The notes beneath the pieces are model-generated. The model did not search any database and was not told where the DNA came from. It saw only the letters and a list, made by a program, of their open reading frames with translations. Both the position numbers and the translations under genes were made by a program. From Neospora caninum Liverpool (Eukaryota; Apicomplexa; Conoidasida; Eucoccidiorida; Sarcocystidae), in contig NC_018393.1 of assembly GCF_000208865.1 (NCBI RefSeq), positions 2,746,714 through 2,810,713 of the forward strand: a stretch of 64,000 nucleotides of DNA. The letters run 5' to 3'. Positions 21,601 through 33,714 of this stretch are shown here, piece by piece; the stretch's first letter is position 1, and the number at the start of each line of letters is the position of its first letter.

Positions 21601-24600
21601 GCTCGGTCGTTCTTCCTTCCTCCCGCCCTCCGCTTCGAGGCGGTCAGGTTACCGAACCGCTTCGTGGCGGCCAAGGTGGCGAACCGCTTCGGCGCCCTGT
21701 CGCCGTCGGTCGAGTCGCTTTCGCTCTCTCGCTCTTCGCCGCATCCCTCGTCAAGGCACGTGAGCCCCGCCGGAGGGCCGTGCGGGGAGACGCCCACCCG
21801 GTCCAGCGCGTCCGCACTCGACGCCTCGGCGCTCGCGTCGCCGCGCCCGCGCGCGCCTGCGGGCCGGCCTTCGCTCACTGCCACTGCGTGCACGCAGGGA
21901 TGCAGGTGGACGCCGTCGAGAGTCCCAGTCCAGTGGGACTGACTCGGCCACGCCTGCAACCCCGGCCCGGAATGCCACGCGCCGGCGCTCCCGCTTCGCA
22001 CGAGGCCCAAGGTGCCGGCGCAGGCAGAGGGCTCTGCATGCGACGACGTCGCGTTCACCTCAAACGCGTTTTTTTCTTCGCTCGAGTCGCCCGAGGCAGT
22101 CCAGCAGCCGTCGTCGACACCGCGCGTGTATGCCGCAGTCGTCACGCGCGTCCAGTCCGCCGGCGACGAGTTGTGGTTGTTCAGGAACGCCTGGATGATG
22201 TCTCGGTGAGCGTCCGAGTCGAGGTCGCCAAACTGGACGGTGTACAAGTTCGACGTGTTGGTGAGGATCGAGAGACACCGGCTGAGCGTCTGGTGGCAGT
22301 CAACAAGCAGACTGCGGTGCTCCGCATGCATCTCCGCGCCCACCTCGCTCTCCAGCGAGTGGCAACTCTCCATGCAGTGCTTGACCATGTTGACGAGTTG
22401 CTCAACTGCCGTCGACACCTTCACCTTCTCCCGCTGGCGCTTCAAATCCGACTCCAGACGGTCCACGCGCTTCCGCGTGGTCTGCCGCAGAAAGACACAG
22501 ACGCAGGCGAGCGGCGGGGAACGATGGACAACGCGGGAAAGAAACCGAGAAAAGAGGCGAAAGAGAGGGACGACGACGCGGGAAAGAGAGGAGCCCGTCG
22601 CGGCGGAGGGGTCGCGGAAGCGCAAAAAAAAAACAGGACCGGGGCACAGGAGAGAAGCGAAAAATGCGTGGAGAGAGAAAAGGAGAGAAAGACGCGAAAG
22701 ATGGAAAGAGAAAGGAGAAAGGAGAAAGAAAACCTACCAGCCAATTGTAGAAGGTTTGTCTTTGCTGCAGTTCTGTCGCATGGCGTCCGATGAAGAGGAA
22801 CACCGTCAGCATCAGATACGTCAGTACGCGAATAACGCTGAAGTCAGAAACAGACCAACGCAGCCCGAGGCCACACAGGTGTGCATGCGGAATCCCTCCA
22901 CAAAGCGTGACGCCCCTCGCGCAACCCTTTTCACAACATGGTAGCCACCCTTCTTTGTTGATGTTGCAACTGCGCTCCAAATACGCACGCCCCCACACGT
23001 GCATCTACACACATTCCTGCACATGTGTGTACATATAGATAGAATATACATGGGCGACAGATAGAACACATACAAACCGAGACAGGTGGATATGGGCAGG
23101 TGGATATGGGCAGGTGGATATGGACAGGTGGATATGGACAGGTGGAAACGGACAGGTGGATATGGGCAGGTGGATATGGACAGGTGGAAACGGACAGGTG
23201 GATATGGGCAGGTGGATATGGGCAGGTGGAAACGGACAGGTGGATATGGGCAGGTGGATACGGACAGGTGGAAACGGACAGGTGGATATGGGCAGGTGGA
23301 TATGGGCAGGTGGATATGGACAGGTGGATATGGACAGGTGGAAACGGACAGGTGGATATGGGCAGGTGGATACGGACAGGTGGAAACGGACAGGTGGATA
23401 TGGGCAGGTGGATATGGGCAGGTGGATATGGACAGGTGGATATGGACAGGTGGAAACGGACAGGTGGATATGGGCAGGTGGATATGGACAGGTGGAAACG
23501 GACAGGTGGATATGGGCAGGTGGATACGGACAGGTGGAAACGGACAGGTGGATATGGGCAGGTGGATATGGGCAGGTGGAAACGGACAGGTGGATATGGG
23601 CAGGTGGATACGGACAGGTGGAAACGGACAGGTGGATATGGGCAGGTGGATATGGGCAGGTGGATATGGACAGGTGGATATGGACAGGTGGAAACGGACA
23701 GGTGGATATGGGCAGGTGGATACGGACAGGTGGAAACGGACAGGTGGATATGGGCAGGTGGATATGGGCAGGTGGATATGGGCAGGTGGATATGGACAGG
23801 TGGATATGGACAGGTGGATATGGACAGGTGGATATGGGCAGGTGGATATGGACAGGTGGATATGGACAGGTGGATATGGGCAGGTGGATATGGGCAGGTG
23901 GATGTGGGCAGGTGGATATGGGCAGGTGGATATGGGCAGGTGGAAACGGACAGGTGGATATGGGCAGGTGGAAACGGACAGGTGGATATAGAGACAGATC
24001 AAGACAGGTTCACGTGTCCCTCTAGATATACGCGTCTAGGCAGGCAGAGGCAGATGGACATTCGGTCGCGTGCGAGTGGGTGCAACGACGGGGCACCGTC
24101 AAGTTCTTCTCTCGACCATGTCTTACACAAAAGGAACGGGGACGAAATCGGGATTTAGGGCTCCGCGGATAACAATCGAGCCGGCGCTGAAGCCGAAGAA
24201 CATCAGGTGAACCTGCCAGGTGCGGCGCGTCCTGCGAGGAAAGACAGAAACGCATGGCGTGGCGACAGCCACCACTGGCGTCCAGAGGCCAGGGAAGACG
24301 CGGCACGCGAAAGACGCGAGAACCGGAAAGAAACGAGAACGGAAGACGAGGTTGAGAGGAGGAACCGAAGCCCACACAAGCATACAGATCACCGTATGCA
24401 CACATTTATACTCATAGGTGTTCGCATATTCGAATTCTACAGACAAATATATATATATATATATATATGACCCCCGAGAGAGGAAAGGCGAGAGAGGAAA
24501 GGCGAGAGCGACAGTACGGCAGGTGTGGAGCCGGTCTGCGGAAAAGCTTGGCATTCTTACCTGGAGGGGTACACGACGTCTAACTGCACGATGAGAAGAA

Positions 24601-27600
24601 GGCCGTAGAGATAGGCGACAGCGCTGGAAGCTTCGAGCGACGTGGACCACGCAGAAGTCTTCTCCAGGCTCACACTCACGTCCGTAGGTTGTCCTGGAAT
24701 TCCGGCGGAACCGATCACATCCTGCACGTAGCTGTGTTCCAGAATGTAGGACGCAGTCGTGTTCCAGACTCCCCATATGGTTACAACCTGAGACACACAC
24801 ACACACGACAGGTGCGTCGGGATCCATGCAGCAAGGCGCACCCACCCGAGAGGAAGAGATGCGATTGCGGGCAGTCTCGCCTTCCTTCCGCAAGTGTATC
24901 TCTAGGCGAGAAAGAGAAGGAGAGGAACAGCCTGGCACTGAGAGACACAGCGACGCAGAGAGGGAAAGAGAAAGGGATGTGGACAACGGGAAGAAGAGAT
25001 CGAGATGATGGAGAAAGCGAGTGGAGAAAGCGAGTGGAGGAAGCGAGTGGAGGAAGCGAGTGGAGAAAGCGAGTGGAGGAAGCGAGTGGAGAAAGCGAGT
25101 GGAGGAAGCGAGTGGAGAAAGCGAGTGGAGAAAGCGAGTGGAGGAAGCGAGTGGAGAAAGCGAGTGGAGAAAGCGAGTGGAGAAAGCGAGTGGAGAAAGC
25201 GAGTGGAGAAAGCGAGTGGAGAAAGCGAGTGGAGGACGCGAGTGGAGAAAGCGAGTGGAGGAAGCGAGTGGAGAAAGCGAGTGGAGAAAGCGAGTGGAGG
25301 AAGCGAGTGGAGAAAGCGAGTGGAGAAAGCGAGTGGAGGAAGCGAGTGGAGAAAGCGAGTGGAGAAAGCGAGTGGAGGAAGCGAGTGGAGAAAGCGAGTG
25401 GAGAAAGCGAGTGGAGGAAGCGAGTGGAGAAAGCGAGTGAGAAAGCGAGTGGAGAAAGCGAGTGGAGAAAGCGAGAGATACAGAGAACACGGGAGACGGA
25501 GGAAGAGAGTAAGGCAGGTGCATGCGTTTGTGTGTACGAGAAATGCGTTGGCCCGTTCCCCTTGATTCGCGGGGCCGACGCGCGGAAGTGTGCAGACTGT
25601 GTTGTGTTCGAGTCTGGGAAAGAAAACGCTCTGTCCAGCGCTGCGCGGCCCCGCGGGCGTTTGCCTCGGCCTCTCTGGACTCAGGCGGAGGGCGCGAGGA
25701 AACACGACACTCACGAGGAAGGTGCCTCCGTCTGCGACGAGTTCGGCGTGGCGCGCGAGTCTTCTGAACAGCTTGGTGACGATGAAGAGGGCCGCGACGG
25801 AGACGGTGACCGCCATGTTGATGTGGAAGAGGACGCCCAGAGGTTCGTTGTGGTTGAACGCGTCGAGCAAGTTAAAGGACCAAGCCATGAGGGGCCACAT
25901 CATGCTGGTGACGAAGAGGGAGAGGATCCCCATCAGCAGGAGCCGCGTGACCATCCAGCGGTTGATGTTGGCGGCAAACAAGTCCTCGAGGCTCTTGTCG
26001 ACGAACCTGAGCGGGAAGCGACGCAGAATCGGATCTCCGGATCCGGAGCGGCTCAAGTTCGTGTTGGGCGACGCGCCGCCGTCCCGGCTCCGCTCCTTGT
26101 CGCTTCCCTCCTTGTGAAGCGACGTCGCGACCGAGAAGTGCCGAGTCCCCGCCGAGAGCCGACCCCGTTCGCTCACGTCCGCGCCGCTTCGCTCCCGGGT
26201 GGTGTCGGCGAACACGGAGCGCATCGAGTTCTCGTGACGCATCGAGGCCAAGTCTTCCTTCATCCGGAAAACCAAGTCGTGTTCGGCGAGGTTCCGGAAC
26301 GCGCGAAAGATCTTGCGCCGCGCCGCGACGCACCGCGGCTGACACCGGCTCAACGCCCGGCCTCCAAACGGCGTCTCCGGCGTCTCCATATTCCCCCCGC
26401 CCGCCCCGGGAGCCGTCCACGAGGCGCCTTCGCCCCGCGGACTTTGCCGCGAGTGGCCGGAAGTCCGTCGCGAAGTGAATGAAGACGGCCAGTCGCTCTC
26501 TCGCCTGCTGCGCCGCTCGGTGCCGCCGGCCGAGGAATCTCGGCCGACGAGCGAGGAGGCGCTCCCGCGGCGCTCGGCGACGCGGCCCGCGCGCGCCGTC
26601 GGTCGGTACGGCAGGGAAGTCCACGACCTGCTCGTCCCTTGTCGCTCCCTGCGGTCGTTGAGGGATCGCGCCGAGGGCGACACGGCCGACCGCGCGCGCG
26701 TCGCCAGCAAGCTCGGCTGCGTGCGTTCGGCCTCTGCGTCGCTCATCGACTCGCTGCGGTGCGAACCTTTCACGCTCCCACATTCACTGAGCGTCGCAAA
26801 GGAGACCGTTTTCACGCGCGTGAAGCGCGAGGAGTTCGTCGGATTCGTCCCTGCAGACCCCGGCGGATTCGAAACGGAAGAGCCCAACTCGCGCTCGGCC
26901 GCACACGCCGCGCCTTTCTCCTTCACACTCGGCGCCGAACTGTGCACCGCGCAGTCGCGAAAGACCCGCACTGGACAGTCGACAGCCCGGCAGCCGCAGA
27001 CTGCCAAGCGACAGGCGTCAAAAGACCGAGACAGAGGGAACTGCGGAGGGAGATCCTCGGACGGCCGAGGCGCAGGAGACGCCGACCGGGAGGATCGACG
27101 CGGCGCGCAGAGAGAGTCGTCCTCTGGGGGCTCGACCGGGCACGAAAGAGACGTTGCGGCCATCGAAGAGGAAGGGACACTGGAAGGCCACGCACGCGGT
27201 GGCAAAGAACAGAGAGGCGCGTGACGCGCGCACGCGCAACACTGCGAGGCTTCGCAGCAGTCGCCGCCGAAGCACGAGACGGAGTCGGCGCTGCGTGCGC
27301 TCTCTGCACGGCTCGGTGTCTGTACCCAACGCGGCTCTCGGCTCCGCATCGACGGGCTTTGCTCGCCCCTGCTCTCCCCAGTTGGGGAGATCGGACACCG
27401 CTCCCGCGCGCGTCCACGCGGCGTCGAGGCCGCAGATCGTCTCCCCGGTCGTCTTCGCCCCAATCGCTCTCGGCTCCTCGGACTCCCTTCTTCGTCTCGG
27501 TCTCTGCGCGCACAGTCGCCGGAGCAAAAAAGCCCTGGAGAAGAGACGGAAGACGCGCTCGCGCTGCGGTTCGACGCCCGGTTTCCTCTCTCCGCTGCGA

Positions 27601-28012
27601 GAGAGGTGGACGGCGACGGGTCGCAGGTGGCCGCGGAGGGTAGGGGACCTCCCTCTGTCTCTACTGACTCGACTCTTCTCTTCCAGAGACGACGAGGGTC
27701 GCTTTTCTCCCTCGCGCACGCTCCGCAGAGCCGCCCACGGCGCTCGCGCCCCGAGAGAGAATCCGACTGGGGGGCGAGAGACGGCGCAACAAGTGCGAAG
27801 TGGCGTCGAGGCGCAGTCCCTGGCGCGCGGCAGGGACGCGCGGCACGGGCCGGAGACGAAGAACTTTGCGAGGCTCCGCAACAGTTGGCCGGAGAGGCGC
27901 GGCGAGTTGCCTCTGCCGGACACGAAACAGGTGCGCGCGAGCAGTGAGCAGCGAGAGGAGCCGCTTCCGGCATGCTGTGGAACGAAACGAGACGTCGCTG
28001 GCGATGTCTCAT
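17229..28012 (-). CDS. PDE1: 3',5'-cyclic nucleotide phosphodiesterase with multi-span membrane domain (PDE1-like)
   Basis: Eleven exons joined in phase: 28012-25715, 24787-24561, 24231-24127, 22837-22738, 22481-21294, 20895-20671, 20162-19899, 19300-19214, 18894-18736, 18208-18054, 17541-17229; 1706 aa. It hydrolyses cAMP and/or cGMP. Residues 1-680 are Ser/Arg-rich. About six membrane spans run from ~687 to ~905 (for example LLLMGILSLFVTSMMWPLMA). A linker of ~396 residues leads to the catalytic domain at ~1360-1620, with the complete metal site: PYHNCIHG, LCHDIGHPGRNNALF, KCADLAHCSVSW, and the invariant Gln in KSQLGFMNF; it ends with ECIAVMKTNASHWEAL. Spans N-terminal to the catalytic domain are usual for apicomplexan PDEs, which set cyclic nucleotide levels for protein kinases A and G. 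The start is the first in-frame ATG of exon 1; a further 5' exon is possible. The PDE1 assignment rests on recalled synteny, so the symbol is tentative. Confidence 0.88.
20285..20520 (+). repeat. GATCAAGAGAGAG / GGGAAAGTCACCGAAGGG tandem repeat in a PDE intron
   Basis: About three copies of a unit combining GATCAAGAGAGA blocks with AAAGTCACCGAAGGGGATCA lie in the intron at 20163-20670. They decay into irregular GAGA sequence. They are read through in several frames but are intronic. Confidence 0.75.
23077..23990 (+). repeat. 14-bp minisatellite, ~65 copies, in a PDE intron
   Basis: The unit is GTGGATATGGGCAG, with three other frequent variants (GTGGATATGGACAG, GTGGAAACGGACAG, GTGGATACGGACAG) and a single GTGGATGTGGGCAG. 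Variants occur in recurring orders, so blocks of several units appear to have been duplicated together. The array occupies most of the intron at 22838-24126. Because 14 is not a multiple of 3 and the unit has no stop word in any register, all + strand frames and at least one - strand frame are open for about 300 codons. None should be read as a gene. Confidence 0.97.
25005..25475 (+). repeat. 13-bp minisatellite, ~35 copies, in a PDE intron
   Basis: GAGTGGAGAAAGC alternates irregularly with GAGTGGAGGAAGC; there is one GGACGC variant at ~25228 and one shortened unit at ~25437. It lies in the intron at 24788-25714. The opposite strand reads as Leu/Ser/Thr/Arg/Phe repeats continuing from PDE exon 1, but a clear donor (GTGAGTG at 25714) and homology to the next exon show that it is spliced out. 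Confidence 0.96.
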
Positions 28013-31000
28013 CTCCCCTTGGTGCGAGCGAGAGCCAGCCGAAATCGGCAACGCAGCGAGGAAGAACCGACGTGGAGATTGACAAACACAGACAAGAGAG
28101 GCGGGAACAGCCGGCAGGCTCAGGCTCGCCTTCGACCGACCTTGCGCGAACGGAGAAGGGAGAAGAGCAGCCGGCAAAAAAGAGCGTTCGAAGCTGAGCG
28201 AGGCGCGGCCCGCGCAACGAGCTCCGGTTTCAGAGTGAGTGGGTCCAAAAGCGATTTGCTGTCAAGTAAAGGCAGTCGGGAAAAGGAACGAAAAGAGCCG
28301 GAAGAAAAGAGTGTCGGTAGCAGAGAAAGCGCGACTCCTCGACGTCTGTGGCGACGTCACGCGAGGGCGGCGAGACAGAGGAGGCGAGATCAAGCGAAAC
28401 GGAGGCCGGGAAGAAAGGGAAGGAAGACTCGCAAGGAAAAGACGTGTTGGCGAAGGCAGCGGGGCAACCAGTTCGAAAACCCCTTTGCTGTAGACACCGG
28501 CATAACGTCGTGCTTTGCTCCACACTTTTCCTGTCCCTGTCGGAGAGATGTCGATTTAGAGACGGAACACACAGGCGAAGAGTGGCAGGCCTGCGTCGTA
28601 GACCTCGTTCCTGGAAAAAAGATTCGCGGGAAAAGCGGATTCAGTTCGCGAGGAGGGGACGAAGCTAACGAGAGGTGAAGTCGAAAACGAAGAGCACCCG
28701 CAACGAGAAGATGCGCCGAGAAAAGGGCCAGAAGCAGACGCCGCCAAAAACGGGGAAATCACTCGGGAGAACCAAGGCTCTCGAGCTCGGCGGCCAAACG
28801 CGAGCGGGAAAAAAGACTGAATAAAGGCGCAGCACCGCGTGTGCTACAAGAAAAACGACTTTCCCTGAGCCTCTCGGAAAGAAGAGGCGCGTTCTTTGGA
28901 CACGGGGACGTAACCTCGAGGCCATTGAATCCAATAATTTTAGCTGTCTTTCGCATACCAGTGGGGTGGTGTCCAGCAATCATAAAGAACTTGACTGTAT
29001 CCCATGCTTGCAGTCGCCTTCCGGATCCTAGGTGCGATGATGTGTCGAGGAAGAGACACGAAGGAGCCAGCGGTTAGCGCGAAAGAGAGCTGGGAAGACT
29101 GACGGTCCCCACGTCGAAACTGGATCCCACAGGGGGCGAAAATATCTGCCGTCTCTCTGCCACATTCAGAGTTGTGTTTCTCGCCAGGCGACTCGACAGA
29201 GGAAAAAGAGGGAAGCGGCGAGTTGAAGAAGGATGTTTGACAAGAGACGAGCGCCTGTCGCAGTCGTCCACCTGCGACTGTCTAGCCACTCGAGCGGCCC
29301 CAGCGGCAGGACTCTAGGGTGCATTGGCCCTCATTCTCTCGAAGTTTTGTCCCTTCTTCCCTCCTCTCGCGCCCCTGGCACCTCTCTCGCCTCGCCAGAG
29401 TTCTCAAACGAATGGAAGAGACCCGCGGAAGTTGTCGTCCCAGCACGGGACAGAGGAGACAAGGCTGCATCCGCGAGTTCCTCCAGGGAAGTCAGCAGAG
29501 CGAGGGGGTTCACGCTTGGGGAAAGGGGATGCCGGACCAAACGTGTCGGCAGCGGGAACGCAAGAGCGATCAAGACAGCGCCAGGACGACGAGCAAGGCG
29601 TCTCTCTGGATGCAGGAGACGCAGAGGCACGGGTGGAATGGAGCAAGAGGCGTTGGCCTGGGCTGTCCGGATTTCGCCTTGGGGCAGCAGAGAGAGACCG
29701 CGGGTTTTTCTACGCCCCCAGCACTCCGAAGGGAGACGACGAGAGAGTGCGAGCGAACGGCGCGCCCATGGGGAGAAAGGCACAAGGGAGCGGCCGAGAG
29801 CGAGTGAGGAAGGGAACGGAAAGAAAACGGAACGCTGGAAACTGACACAAAAAGCTGCACGCGAGGGCCTGGCAGAATTGCACGCAGAGAAAGCCAAGCA
29901 GCAGGCAAAGCACGCGAGTCGCGGTTGGAGAACTGGAAACGGGAGTCGCGGCCGAGGGTCAAAACGGGGAAGAACTGCAGAGACAGGAGGCGGAAAAATG
30001 GGAAACCAGGGTTGGAGCGAGTTGCGTTCGGTTCCAGTTTGCGAGTCTTGTTGCTTTCCCCGGAGAGAAGAAGAAGGCTGGCGAGGTGTTTTAGACAAGA
30101 GACAAAAGAGCGCGTGAGTGAAAGTCCGTGTAGCTCGCTGCGTTGTTTGTTCCTGTCGATTTCTAACGGTCGAAAATGCTGACCCCCTCGGTAAAGGTCG
30201 CGGCCGTTCGCTCTAATACCCCTCCGCGTTCTTCTCTCGATGCCTAGCGTGGAAAAGACGCGGCAGATCCTTCGGTCTCCGTGGCTTTTCTAGACACATG
30301 GACACATAGCGACGAAGCGGTGGACACATGCAAAGCTGCGGCGAAGATCGAAAGTCTGAGACAAGGAGCGAAACACCTGTGCAAATCGTGCGTCGTTTCG
30401 CCAGTTTCGATGTTTGAAACTCCGCGCGCAAAAAAGACAGGCATTTGCGGTGGATGCACAGAGATTTCAGAGCTCCAAACACCCGCAGGAAAAAGCGAGA
30501 CACTCGGTGAGCAGGGGCTCGAAGGTGGAAGGAAAGGCCGGAGTTTCACAGAGGCCTTAAAAGACAGCGCCAGAGGAAATCCAGGGAAAACCCGAGAAAA
30601 ATCGGCGCGAGGCCGGCTCGGGCTTTTTGCGACGGAAATCGAAAAACGTCGCGTGAGAGAGGCTCTGAGATCGGCATGCGCCGGTATAGCGCGCCTCCAC
30701 CGTTTTTGCTCGGCAAAACGACAGCTTTCTGTTTTACCTCTCTCGCAGTTTGCGTGTCGTGCAGCGTTCTTACACGTCTTCGCCTTCCTCGGAAAATCGA
30801 AATCTCCAACCGTACGTGCCCGAGAGCTCAAATCAGTCATAGAGTTCGGTGTAGAGACCGCTGTCTGTTCCCTGGAGAGATAGTGTCCGAACAGGAAGGA
30901 ATAACGCGTTTCTCAGACACACGTCAAGCGACAGACGCGTGGCCGCTGCGCGCCTGGTCCATTCTCGCGTTTTTCGAAACAACCTCGAGGCGTTTCGCTA

Positions 31001-33524
31001 CGACGCTGAGCCTGTCTCGCGCGCGCTTAGGTAGTGAGAAAAGGCTTCCAAAAACGAGAAGTTTCGGACAGCGGTATAGACTCGGTGCGCCGCGCACAGA
31101 AGCAGGGACGCACGCGCTCCCTTTTTGCTTCCCAAAGATTCCACGCTTACACGAAAGATGCAGAGAATGCCTCACAGCACATGGCAAGCTACTCTTCCAG
31201 CGCCGCCGCACAAAAAGTGTGACCGGAAGTGCCGAGTGTTCCTGCTGGTTTCGCATACTGAGCGTCGCCGTCGAGAGATTTCCGCCAATGTGAACAGCCG
31301 GGGGACGTTTGTTTCGGTTGACCCGACGGTGCCAGCTGCGGCGAGAGTCTTGTACGACCTAAAGGGAGTGTAGCCCATAATGAGGTTTGCGTGGGAGAAG
31401 AGCTGAGCAGCGAAGCGACAGTCTATGCGCGCGTCTCATTAAGCTGTGCCTTGCCGCGACACGGTAGCGGTGACTCCCACGCGCCGAACCTAGGCATATA
31501 TCGCACACAGCCGGATAGACGCACAGAGCCTCTCTCTCTTCCACAGAAATCCAGTTGAGCACGAAATCCGAAAGAGGCAACTCGGCAAAGGATGTGTCAC
31601 TAGGCTCTCGGTGAACACTTCAGCCGAGTCTGCCGTTCAGGCTGCCTCACGTGCGTTGCGCGCGGGGCTTGTGTCGAGTTCGAGTCTTTCGCACAGTCCA
31701 GCTTTTTTCGCATGCTCGCGATTTGTGTCTTTTCCTCTAAACGAAAGAAATGCAGCACTCCACACACGCTGCACGACCCCTCTCGATGGCTTCTTCGGGA
31801 GCGGCCACGGCGCTCCGGTTCAACTGAATCTGCCGTTAAGCTGTTTTAACCTTGCAGAAATATGAGTGTAGGCTTCCGATAACGCGCGCGCTGTGCGGCC
31901 ACTTTGTACGAGTACGTGAGACACAACTGACCAGATCGGCGCATGGTTCTGGATCTACATCTTGCTTCACGTGTCGAGTGGATATGTGCGTGGTGTAGCT
32001 TCGGGCTTGTCGACAAATATTCCCGGACGGCGCCATTAAACCAGCCGGGGACCATAAACTACTATGTATATGGTAAGGCTGCGCGTGGACTAGTGAAGAC
32101 CCGCATTCTGTCGATTTCTCGTGGCCTTTTCAACAAGAAGGGGAATTGTTTCCACGTAACGGTATCCCCCGAAAAAACTGGTGCCCGTGGACCGATCTTC
32201 CGCTCCTGTGACGGCCCATTCGCCGCCGAGAGAGCCGGGCGAGACAGGGGTGCCTTGTTGGGCCATCTGTCGAAGAGAACGTGTTTTTTCTCGGATAGAA
32301 ACATGCAGCATGAAAACCTGGAGCTAGCAAGCGATCTTGTGTCCTTACGATCTTGTTCCAAGTGCGTTTTGCCCTGGTCGCGAAGCATCAGAGGGGAAGA
32401 CACGAACAAGGCCGCAGAGCCCAGCTGTGTCGCTTCCTTGCTACGCACTTCGCAAAGAGAGAGAAAGGCTGAAGGAGGAGATACCGGGAGATAAAGACTG
32501 GCACGGAAGAAGAAACAGAAAGGTGAAGGTGCCCACGAATAATGTGCAAGGAGGACAGGTTTTCTCCATCGCGCTGGGGAGAAGACTTGACCGGCTTCCC
32601 AGCCGTTCTCATTCAAGGACTGTGGGGAGAACACGCGCCTTTAGGTACAGGCCGTGGAAACAGAAGCTGGCGCTCTTCCAATCAAGTGTGGAGCAGAACG
32701 GCAGCTACTGTGTTCTGTCTTTTTTGCTTGTCTACGATTTCGTCCAAGGCTACATCGCAAGAGCCGTTCGGATCTGCGTTCTCAGTTACCCAGTTTGAGC
32801 CGCCGAAACAGGCCTTTCTGAGGCTGTCAGTGTTCTTCGTTTCGGTGCGTTTTTCCTCGTCGCTGCTTTCCTCGTTCGTAAAAAGAGATCTATTCAGTGT
32901 AATGCTTATTCGTGTGTGTACTCACGTATAGGGAACAAGACGTAACTGGCATTACACAGAACCCCTGCTTCGTCAGACTTTCGCTGTAACGTCGCTATCA
33001 CTAATCCTCACACCCATCGTTCTGTGCGCCTTCCTAGATAAGAACGCACTCCTCACGTCTGTGACGTTACAGCATCTGTTCCTGCGCGCTCGCTTCTTCA
33101 GTTTCCCATCTCGTTATGTTTGGAGAGGCCGCCGTCACCATGTGAGTTTGAGGAAGCGAAACAGAACGCGGCACACGCCACCTCGCTTCAAATACCACTT
33201 TCGACATAAAAAAACTTGTCAGCGGCCACACAAACCACAACCGTATACCATAACTATACACACGTGCATATTTATTTGTGTATGTGCCTTCATTTTTTCA
33301 CATCTATATATGCATGCACGTATATCAGCGACTAAGCACATAGACACTATATCCATATATATATCCATATATATATATATATATATATATGAATATGCAT
33401 CGCCATGCCCTCCCACCTTAGCAGTACGTGCGTGAGGGAGTAGGCTACAAGCGTCGGCTACACACGGATGTATGTATGTATATATATGTATATATATATA
33501 TATGTATATATATGTATATATATG

Positions 33525-33569
<45 letters not shown>

Positions 33570-33714
33570 CGATGCAGGTGTAGGTGCATATTGCTGGCGT
33601 TTCGGTAGATGTTGAAAAGACGCTTCGGGCCCTGTTTGCAGAAAGGATGCAGCTGAAGGCGTGTTTATCTCGTTCTTTTTTCGTCTCGTTCGCGCGTCCC
33701 CCAGCCAGCTGTTT
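28013..33714. other. Spacer: PDE 5' flank and synthetase 3' flank
   Basis: Both flanking genes run on the - strand, so this 5.7-kb stretch should contain the PDE promoter and 5' UTR on the left and the synthetase 3' UTR on the right. Arg-rich + strand frames at 28.0-30.1 kb and Ser/Leu-rich frames opposite lack domains and look compositional. It includes dispersed-repeat copy 2 (28929-29034) and TA-rich tracts at 33345-33390 and 33470-33570. Nothing else could be assigned. Confidence 0.45.
28929..29034 (+). repeat. Dispersed ~110-bp repeat, copy 2
   Basis: Partner of 15574-15688, in the same orientation, with diverged sequence but collinear conserved blocks (ATCCAA, GCTGTC, GGGGTGGTG, AACTTG, AGGT). 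It lies upstream of the PDE coding start. Both copies are outside coding exons. Confidence 0.6.

Noticed and set aside
21471..22793. 440-codon + strand frame opposite PDE exons
   Set aside because: Antisense shadow. The - strand carries the recognisable exon that leads into the catalytic domain.
23086..24158. Three overlapping + strand frames of ~300-350 codons and a ~390-codon - strand frame over the 14-bp array
   Set aside because: They arise because the repeat unit has no stop in any register. The array is inside an intron with matching exons on both sides on the - strand.
23077..25475. Short regular repeats considered as a CRISPR array
   Set aside because: Units are contiguous without unique spacers, they lie in introns of a eukaryotic gene, and no cas genes are present.
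24902..25714. Continuation of PDE exon 1 through the 13-bp array as a long Leu/Ser/Thr/Arg/Phe repeat protein
   Set aside because: A strong donor at 25714 and clear membrane-protein homology resuming in phase at 24787 show this is intron read-through.
28013..28177. Further 55 codons at the start of PDE exon 1
   Set aside because: The frame there begins with TTG. The first in-frame ATG is at 28012. A 5' exon could still exist but cannot be shown.
29233..30117. 294-codon Arg/Gly-rich + strand frame upstream of the PDE gene
   Set aside because: Compositional openness in purine-rich DNA; no domain, and alternative frames of similar length overlap it on both strands.
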